Source of the DNA: Clostridia bacterium
Lineage (GTDB): Bacteria > Bacillota > Clostridia > Oscillospirales > QAMX01
Direction of reading: 5' to 3'
DNA: 11,092 nt
Assembly (NCBI GenBank): GCA_024404415.1
Contig: JAKSPX010000023.1
Location: 1-11,092 of the forward strand
Under the pieces are notes generated by a model. It searched no databases. It was not told the origin of the DNA and saw only the letters and a program-made list of their open reading frames with translations. The position numbers and the translations under genes are program-made. Below, one piece after another: positions 5,683 to 11,092 of this stretch (position 1 is its first letter; every line of letters begins with the position of its first letter).

Positions 5683-7059
5683 ATGGAAATTCGCATTGAG
5701 AAAAGCGCCGTGAAAAACGGCTTATACACCGAAGCCATTCAGGCGGCCATTGATGAAGTCTCCGCCGCCGGAGGCGGAAAGGTCATCTTAACACAGGGTA
5801 CCTTCCTGACCGGCACACTGTGGCTGAAAAGTCACGTCGAACTGCATTTGGAAAAGGGCGCTCTGCTTTTGGGCAGCCCCGATCCGAAGGATTACAACGC
5901 CGATGACGCTTACGAGCAGAATTACGCCTGCCCGCCCGAAGGCTGGGACGGCAAGCATCTGATCATCGTCCACGAATGTGAGGACGTGGCCATCACCGGA
6001 CTCGGCACCATAGACGGCAACGGCGAAGCCTTTATGGCCGAAAAAGGCATGGGCTTCACCCTGATCTACCCGTGGAGAGCCGGACGCGCCCGCGAAAAAG
6101 TCCCCGGCGTCCTGCGCCCGGGACAGCTCATCTGCTTTATCGAGTGCCGTCACGTGACCCTGCGCGACGTGACGATCAGAAACGCCACGAGCTGGACGGT
6201 CTTCCTTTACGGCTGCGATCACGTTTCCGTCAGCGGTTTGCACATCTCGAACCCCTATTACCGGCTCAATACCGACGGCATCGATATCGACGTCCCGAGC
6301 CCGCGTTTCGAACTGAGCGGCGACGACGCGATCACCTTCCGCGGCGCGGGCAAGCGCCTGAAGGATCAGGACCGCGCCTGCGAATTCATCACCGTAAATA
6401 ACTGCGTTCTCTCAGCCAGCGCCTCGGCCTTCCGCGTCGGCGTGGGCACCTTCCCCATCCGCCACGTCGAGGTGTCGAATATCACCGTGGTCAAGGCCGG
6501 GATCGTCATCAATTTCTTCCCGGAATGGGCGGGCAGCAGCCACACACCGCTGGAATACATCGCCTTCCACAACGTCACCGCCGAGGACGCGGGACGGCTT
6601 GTGGAGCTGAATATCTTTAACGGCACTCCCTGCCGTCACATCGTGGTCGATTCGGTCATGGGCAGGGCCCGCTCGGCCGTGCGTATGGTCTCCCGCTCTG
6701 AAAAGGCCGTTTCGGATATCTCCCTTCGCCACATCGACGCGACGGCGCTGCGCGATATCGACCGTTACAGCACCGACGACACCCCCGAAGCTCCGGACGG
6801 ACGTTTCTTCCACTGCGAAGGGATCGACGGTCTCCGCATTGAGGACTGCCGCGTTTCTGTTTCCGATGAGCTTTCTGCAAGGCTCGTCAAAACCGTGGAT
6901 ATCGAGAAAAACACCGCCCTCTTCGTCCGGGATTGCCTCTGGCCGGAAAAGGATGAAGAGCGCGTGCCGCTTCTTTCCCCGTTGGGAGACGATGCGATCA
7001 ACCCCGAGGAGCTTCTGATGCAGTCCCAGTCCTCACAAGACGGAGACAGAAAGGATTGA
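5683..7059 (+). CDS. GH28-like right-handed beta-helix protein (polygalacturonase fold), non-canonical active site
   Basis: This 458-residue protein has the layout of GH28 pectin-type hydrolases: an N-terminal TEAIQAAIDEVSAAGGGKV segment, the GTIDGNG turn (108-114), then parallel beta-helix coils with repeated V-x-I-x-N patterns. Two catalytic motifs are present: NTDGIDID with Asp198, and SGDDAIT with Asp214 and Asp215. The other two family motifs are not: where GHG is expected there is SASASAFRVGVG (244-255), and where RIK is expected there is KAGIVINF (271-278). It may therefore have changed specificity or belong to a divergent GH28-related group acting on uronic or rhamnose-containing oligosaccharides. 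No signal peptide is seen, so it is probably cytoplasmic. GAGG at 5672-5675 supports the ATG. The stop is two bases before the next gene's ATG, implying one operon. Confidence 0.85.
   Translation: MEIRIEKSAVKNGLYTEAIQAAIDEVSAAGGGKVILTQGTFLTGTLWLKSHVELHLEKGALLLGSPDPKDYNADDAYEQNYACPPEGWDGKHLIIVHECEDVAITGLGTIDGNGEAFMAEKGMGFTLIYPWRAGRAREKVPGVLRPGQLICFIECRHVTLRDVTIRNATSWTVFLYGCDHVSVSGLHISNPYYRLNTDGIDIDVPSPRFELSGDDAITFRGAGKRLKDQDRACEFITVNNCVLSASASAFRVGVGTFPIRHVEVSNITVVKAGIVINFFPEWAGSSHTPLEYIAFHNVTAEDAGRLVELNIFNGTPCRHIVVDSVMGRARSAVRMVSRSEKAVSDISLRHIDATALRDIDRYSTDDTPEAPDGRFFHCEGIDGLRIEDCRVSVSDELSARLVKTVDIEKNTALFVRDCLWPEKDEERVPLLSPLGDDAINPEELLMQSQSSQDGDRKD
7050..7055 (+). promoter_or_regulatory. Ribosome binding site that fixes the alpha/beta hydrolase start
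   Basis: AAAGGA is 6 bases upstream of ATG 7062. The TTG at 7056 is in the same frame but directly abuts this site and could not be initiated from it, so ATG 7062 is the chosen start. Confidence 0.75.
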
Positions 7060-7061
7060 TC

Positions 7062-8105
7062 ATGGAAAACGAATATACCCACATCGAAAAATATGAGGAT
7101 TCCCGCGCCTACCGTGAGGAATACCGCGACGGCATTCTGGCTCTGATGGCCCGCCGCGCAAAGGAATTGGAAGCAGAACGCCGTAAAAAGGTCACGCCGG
7201 AAAGCATGAAGGAGAATAAAGAGGCCTACCGCGCGGAGTTCAAAAAGCTGCTCGGCTGGCCGCTCACCGAATCATACCCGACCGACCTTCCCGAAGTCAG
7301 GTTCTTTGAGGAGCCCATTGAGGGCGCGCAGGCCGTCGTCCGCCGCACCAAGATCAGGCTCTTTGACGAATTATGGCTCTACGGCCTTCTCTTCGTGCCG
7401 TACGACATGAAGGCGGGCGAAAAGCTCCCCGGCATCATCTCCCAGCACGGCGGACTCGGCACCCCCGAGCTCTGCTCCGGCCTCACCGGCGACTCCGCGA
7501 ATTATAACGATATGACCTCCCGCATCCTCTCCCACCGCGCGGTCGTCTTCGCCCCGCAGCTCCTCATCTGGAAAAAGGAAGACGGCGAGCCGGATTTTGA
7601 CCGTGCCCATATCGACCAGCAGCTCAAGATGATGGGCAGCTCCATCACCGCCATTGAGGTCTTCGGCATCATGCGCGCCATCGACTACCTCCAGAGCCGC
7701 CCCGACGTGGATGAAAACCGCATCGGCATGGTCGGTCTCTCCTACGGCGGCTTCTACACACTCCACGCCGCCGCGGCCGACCCGCGCATCAAAGCCGCCA
7801 TTTCCTCCTGCGCCTACAACGATTGCACCACCTTCCATATCAACGACTGGACCTTCCCGCAGGCCGCCTATACTCTTTTAGACGCCGAGATCGCGGGCCT
7901 CGTCGCGCCGCGCGCACTGGTTTTGGAAGCCGGTGACCACGACCAGCTCTTTGACCCGAAGGGCGCCGAAAAGGAATTCGTCTTCACCAGGGCCTTCTAC
8001 GCCGCCGAGGGTGCGGAGGACAAAGTGCTCCTCAACGTCTTTGACGGCCCGCACGAACTATATAAGGGCAGCGAGGATATGGATTTCTTCTTCGCCAATC
8101 TCTGA
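7062..8105 (+). CDS. Alpha/beta hydrolase, carbohydrate-esterase-like
   Basis: This 347-residue serine hydrolase of the alpha/beta fold is related to dienelactone-hydrolase and acetyl-xylan-esterase-type proteins. The oxyanion-side motif ISQHGGLGTPEL is at about 126-137. The nucleophile elbow is GLSYGG with Ser227, the acid is probably Asp294 in EAGDHDQLFD, and the catalytic His is His331 in FDGPHEL. Residues 1-65 form a charged helical lead (many Glu, Arg and Lys) typical of this subgroup. No signal peptide is seen. It starts two bases after the GH28-like stop and is the last gene before a strong terminator, so co-expression with the GH28-like protein is likely. A role in removing acetyl or methyl esters from imported oligosaccharides is inferred from that pairing; peptidase or lactonase activity cannot be ruled out. 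Confidence 0.85.
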   Translation: MENEYTHIEKYEDSRAYREEYRDGILALMARRAKELEAERRKKVTPESMKENKEAYRAEFKKLLGWPLTESYPTDLPEVRFFEEPIEGAQAVVRRTKIRLFDELWLYGLLFVPYDMKAGEKLPGIISQHGGLGTPELCSGLTGDSANYNDMTSRILSHRAVVFAPQLLIWKKEDGEPDFDRAHIDQQLKMMGSSITAIEVFGIMRAIDYLQSRPDVDENRIGMVGLSYGGFYTLHAAAADPRIKAAISSCAYNDCTTFHINDWTFPQAAYTLLDAEIAGLVAPRALVLEAGDHDQLFDPKGAEKEFVFTRAFYAAEGAEDKVLLNVFDGPHELYKGSEDMDFFFANL

Positions 8106-8128
8106 AAACCGGCATAAAACTGCATTTT

Positions 8129-8173
8129 CCCGTCAGTTCCTCCAAAGAGGGATTGACGGGGAGGTTTTTTCTT
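8129..8173 (+). terminator. Rho-independent terminator after the alpha/beta hydrolase gene
   Basis: Bases 8129-8142 pair with 8147-8160 in a continuous 14-bp stem that includes two G-U wobbles, with a CAAA loop. GAGG and then a run of six T follow at 8165-8170. It lies 23 bases after the hydrolase stop and ahead of the lysA promoter, so it separates the two units. Confidence 0.85.
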
Positions 8174-8188
8174 GTGGCTTTTCCCGTC

Positions 8189-8217
8189 TTGACTTTGGCG
8201 GGAGAAAAGTATAAAAT
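8189..8217 (+). promoter_or_regulatory. Sigma-A promoter of lysA
   Basis: TTGACT (8189-8194) and TAAAAT (8212-8217) are separated by 17 bases. The likely start is about 65 bases ahead of the ATG at 8292. Nothing resembling a lysine riboswitch fits in so short a leader. Confidence 0.7.
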
Positions 8218-8291
8218 ACGGACAATATCCGCATCTTGGCGAATATATGCAGATTCTATGCAATAATACGATCAGGAAATGAGGCAGCGAC

Positions 8292-9574
8292 ATGGTTAGT
8301 GAAAGCACTGGCATCAATGAAAAGGGTCATCTCACCTTCGGCGGCGCCGACTGTGTGGATCTTGCGGAAAAATACGGTACTCCGCTTTACGTTTTTGACG
8401 AAGGATTGATCCGAAAAAACTGCGCCGCTTTCAAGGAATCCATCGATCAGTTCTATAACGGCAACGGGCAGGTGCTCTTCGCGAGCAAGGCCTTCTCCTG
8501 CAAGGAGATGTACCGCATCGTCGCCTCCGAGGGCCTCGGCGCCGACGCCGTCTCGGCGGGCGAGACCTCTACCGCCCCTTCCACCGGGCTTCACCCGGCC
8601 ACGGCAACAACAAGACCCCTGACGAGATCGCCTACGCCATCAAAGTCGGCGTCGGCCGCATCGTGGTCGACAACATGACCGAGCTGGACACCATCGAAGC
8701 CCTTGCCAAAGAAGCGGGCAAGAACGTCGCGGTCATCCTGCGCATCAAGCCGGGTATCGACGCGCACACCCACAATTTCATCCGCACCGGTCAGATCGAC
8801 TCCAAATTCGGTTTCGCCCTCGAAAACGGCGAGGCCATGGAGGCCGCCATCAAGGCTTCCCGGTACGACAATCTCACCCTGCTGCGCTTCCACTGCCACA
8901 TCGGCTCCCAGATCTTCACGGTCGCTCCCTTCAACGCGGCGGCCAAGGTCATGATGCGTTTCATGGCCGAGTTCCGCGCCGAGACCGGCATCGTCATCAA
9001 GGAACTCAACCTCGGCGGCGGCTTCGGCGTGAAGTACCTCGACACCGACGGCCAGCTCCCCTTCGAAGATTTCCTCCAGGAGGTCTCCAAGACGCTCCAC
9101 AAGGAATCCGATATTTTCGCCTATCCGCTCCCGAAGATCTTCATTGAGCCCGGCCGCGCCATCGTCGGCCCGGCAGGCCTGACCCTCTACAAGGTCGGCT
9201 GCGTGAAGGCCATTGAAAACGTGCGCACCTACGTTTCCATCGACGGCGGCATGAGCGATAACCCGCGCTACGCACTCTACCAGTCGGACTACACCATCGA
9301 GATTGCCAACAAGGCATCCCAGAAGAAGAAATTCATCGCCACCGTCGCAGGCAAGTGCTGCGAAAGCGGCGACCTCATTCAGGAGCACGCCCTGATGCAG
9401 ACCCCCGAGGTCGGCGATGTTCTGGCTGTTCTGACCACCGGCGCCTACAACTACTCCATGGCGAGCAACTACAACCGCATCCCCCGCCCCGCCGCCATTA
9501 TGGTGAAGGACGGTGAGGACCGCGTCATCATCCGCCGCGAGACCATCGAAGATCTTCTGCAGTACGACGTGTAA
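8292..9574 (+). pseudogene. lysA: Diaminopimelate decarboxylase, broken by a frame disruption
   Basis: The gene encodes the PLP enzyme that turns meso-diaminopimelate into L-lysine. The first frame (8292-8678) gives the N-terminus with the PLP lysine Lys66 in VLFASKAFSC, and reads correctly to GADAVSAGE (Glu91, 8562-8564). The rest of the enzyme is in another frame, from HGNNKTPDEI (starting 8600) to the stop at 9572-9574. It includes HCHIGSQIF, LGGGFGV, EPGRAIVGPAG, GKCCESGD and GAYNYSMASNYNR, all classic LysA motifs. Only 35 bases lie between the two parts, where family members usually have about 16 codons, so a deletion of about 13 bases is likely. As read, the product stops after 128 residues. 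A real mutation or an assembly error are both possible. Ribosome site GAGG is at 8281-8284. It is monocistronic and convergent with the GH38 gene. Confidence 0.9.
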
Positions 9575-9597
9575 ATCCGTTTCCTCCATATAAAATA

Positions 9598-9717
9598 GCC
9601 CTCTCAGACTCGCTTCGCGAGCCAGCTCCCCCAAGGGGGGAGCCTTCCGGGAAAGTTCATTTCGGGAAGGCTCTCCCTCCGGGAGAGCTGGCACGACGAA
9701 GTCGTGACTGAGAGGGC
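9598..9717. repeat. Multi-hairpin repeat between convergent genes, likely bidirectional terminator
   Basis: An outer stem GCCCTCTCAG (9598-9607) pairs perfectly with CTGAGAGGGC (9708-9717). Within it lie four mini-hairpins: CTCGC-TTC-GCGAG (9609-9621), GCTCCCCC-AAG-GGGGGAGC (9625-9643), CTCTCCC-TCC-GGGAGAG (9671-9687) and CACGAC-GAA-GTCGTG (9692-9706), plus an imperfect central stem around 9644-9670. The two halves are inverted relatives of one another. TAAAATA on the left and TTATTTTA on the right supply U-rich tails on the respective strands. It sits between the convergent lysA and GH38 stops. Similar CCCTCTCAG...CCAGCTC repeats are, by recall, dispersed in gut Clostridia. Confidence 0.85.
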
Positions 9718-9740
9718 TTCGGTTATTTTATGCTGCGGGG

Positions 9741-11092
9741 TCAGATCACAAATTCAAAGGTCTTGAGCTGATATTTGTCGATCGTGAAGGCGATCTCGTT
9801 TCCTTCTCCGATCTTTTCTTTGCGTTTTTCCTCGAGGTCGGTGAGGTAGATCTCCCCGGCTTTGACACCCGGAAGCGAAAGCGCAAGCTTGCCTTCTTTA
9901 TCCTCTCCGCCGTTATTGAGCACGCGGACGATCACCGTATCGCGCTTGAGCGCCTTCTTGAAGGTGGTGACGGTGAGGTCTTCGCCTTCCAGCTTCACGG
10001 CTTCGCCGGTCTCGCCGAGGACCTCCGCCGGGCGGACGTAATCGGGCATGACCTTGATCTCGGGGTCGCGGTTGGCTAAAAGCACCGGATCCATGATGCC
10101 GCAGGCGGCCTCGCGGCGGACGGTGGATTTCTGACCGTCGTGCGGAATGAGCGACATCTGGTAGGAGATCGGCATACCGACGTTCTGCGCCTCCCGCATG
10201 AAGTACTCGGGGGTGATGGCGAAGGTATCGGTGTCGATGAACTGGTTGGCGCGCAGGATGGTGAGCGCAAGGGCGTGCTCATCGTTATCGGTGCACTCGT
10301 ATTCGTAAATGCCGCGCGCGGCGACGGCAAGGCCCACGCCCTTTTCCGAGACCGAGCAATAATCCTGCATCGGGTGGGTCGGGTAGGGCTGTTCTCCCGG
10401 GAGATCGGGGTCGACCTCGATGTGGATGGGACGGGAGACCATGTCAAAGGCCTGACCGCTTTCGGACGTGACGGCGTTTTCGAGCATGGAGGGGAAGAGG
10501 GCGCGCAGGCGGTGGTTTTCGGCCTTGTTTTCCACGGTCACGAGCATATCGACGCGCTTGACACCTTTATAGAGCATGAGCTTGGTGGTGACGGTGCAGA
10601 TCTCCTCGTCGGCGACACGTCTCTTTCTGTCCTCGGAGAGACCGCGCGGCAGCTTTAACGTGACCTTGATCTCGTAAGCCGCGCCGAGCGGGGTATCGTA
10701 AAGCGAGCAGATTTCGGCGGCCGCGCCGGTGGAATAGACCGTGCGGTGATCGTTTTCGGCTTCCACGTGGATATACACGCTGCCCGCGTCGCCGGAGTCC
10801 TCCAGAAGGAGCTGGGAGGGGTAGACCTTTCCGTTTCGCTTATCGGTGAGGTCAAAGGTGCCGTTGGGGTTGATCGCCACGCGGAGGTATTCGTTTTCCA
10901 TCACGCCGGGACGGCGTTCAAGATAGAATTCGCGGCGGTTTTGGAGCTTGCCGGAGGGCTTGACCGGGACGAATTCCAATCTTCTCCAACCGTAGGCCGG
11001 GACCTCCGGGAGTTCCAGAAGCGCTGTCACGCGGGTGACCTTGCCCCACGTCGGATGACCGCGGCGCGGATTGTAGCGCACGTCGCCCACCA
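9741..11092 (-). CDS. GH38 alpha-mannosidase, C-terminal part, cut by window edge
   Basis: About 450 residues of the C-terminal half of a family GH38 alpha-mannosidase run off the right edge. The region begins near the inter-domain beta segment (LELPEVPAYGWRRLEFVPV) and continues with VMENEYLRVAINPNGTFDL, a GH38 signature in which the product reverts to a beta-sandwich. LYDTPLGAAYEIKVTLKLPRG and a final beta-rich domain ending KYQLKTFEFVI follow. The catalytic Asp and the zinc-binding residues lie in the missing N-terminal barrel, since bacterial GH38 proteins are usually about 850-1050 residues. The GTG near the edge (11090-11088) is an internal Val rather than a start. The likely role is cytoplasmic release of alpha-mannosyl residues from imported glycans. 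It converges on lysA, with the multi-hairpin repeat as shared terminator. Confidence 0.88.
   Translation of the reverse strand, partial: VGDVRYNPRRGHPTWGKVTRVTALLELPEVPAYGWRRLEFVPVKPSGKLQNRREFYLERRPGVMENEYLRVAINPNGTFDLTDKRNGKVYPSQLLLEDSGDAGSVYIHVEAENDHRTVYSTGAAAEICSLYDTPLGAAYEIKVTLKLPRGLSEDRKRRVADEEICTVTTKLMLYKGVKRVDMLVTVENKAENHRLRALFPSMLENAVTSESGQAFDMVSRPIHIEVDPDLPGEQPYPTHPMQDYCSVSEKGVGLAVAARGIYEYECTDNDEHALALTILRANQFIDTDTFAITPEYFMREAQNVGMPISYQMSLIPHDGQKSTVRREAACGIMDPVLLANRDPEIKVMPDYVRPAEVLGETGEAVKLEGEDLTVTTFKKALKRDTVIVRVLNNGGEDKEGKLALSLPGVKAGEIYLTDLEEKRKEKIGEGNEIAFTIDKYQLKTFEFVI

Noticed and set aside
7056..7061. TTG at 7056 as start of the alpha/beta hydrolase
   Set aside because: It directly abuts the AAAGGA ribosome site, while ATG 7062 has normal spacing.
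8292..8678. Programmed frameshift in lysA
   Set aside because: No slippery heptamer or downstream pseudoknot is evident at the junction, and codons appear to be missing, which points to a deletion.
8591..9694. A 367-codon minus-strand frame opposite lysA
   Set aside because: LysA motifs are on the plus strand; the antisense frame begins inside the terminator repeat and has no recognisable domain.
11088..11090. GTG as start of the GH38 gene
   Set aside because: The visible protein matches only the C-terminal half of GH38, so the frame must continue past the window edge.

Overview
The window looks like chromosomal DNA of a GC-rich anaerobic Firmicute, most likely a gut Clostridia/Oscillospirales-type bacterium. 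The evidence is strong AGGAGG-type ribosome sites, consensus sigma-A promoters, an aldo/keto reductase with a clostridial-style 2[4Fe-4S] tail, cytoplasmic glycan-degrading enzymes and several families of dispersed palindromic repeats. The taxonomic call is an inference. No rRNA, tRNA, CRISPR array, integrase or transposase was seen.

Layout. Positions 1-4194 are on the minus strand. Reading in the direction of transcription they hold an aldo/keto reductase with ferredoxin domain (4194-3085), an inverted-repeat element (3063-2994), a C-terminal scrap of a GH28-like gene (about 2913-2773), a GH50-like glycoside hydrolase (2760-790), and the start of an M29 aminopeptidase (788 to beyond position 1) one base downstream of the hydrolase stop. 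A divergent promoter region (4195-4369) separates this from a plus-strand unit: an enolase-superfamily sugar-acid dehydratase (4370-5482), a MITE-like element (5504-5658), a GH28-like beta-helix protein (5683-7059) and an alpha/beta hydrolase (7062-8105), closed by a strong terminator (8129-8170). Next comes a separate unit with its own promoter, a frame-disrupted lysA (8292-9574). It converges on the C-terminal half of a GH38 alpha-mannosidase on the minus strand (9741 to beyond the right edge). The gap between these two holds a large multi-hairpin repeat.

How the genes fit together (inference). None of the complete glycan enzymes shows a signal peptide, so they probably work in the cytoplasm on imported oligosaccharides. 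The esterase-like hydrolase could remove acyl or methyl groups, the GH28-like and GH50-like enzymes could cleave the chain, and the dehydratase could turn a released sugar acid into a 2-keto-3-deoxy acid. No transporter or regulator lies in the window, and the substrate cannot be named from sequence alone.

Most notable points: lysA is broken by what looks like a short deletion; a GH28 gene has been reduced to its tail next to a repeat insertion; the intact GH28-like protein lacks the canonical GHG and RIK motifs; the dehydratase has Glu where the first metal-binding Asp is expected; and three unrelated intergenic repeats share one architecture, in which inverted arms each carry a mini-hairpin whose stem sequence has changed while its pairing is kept.
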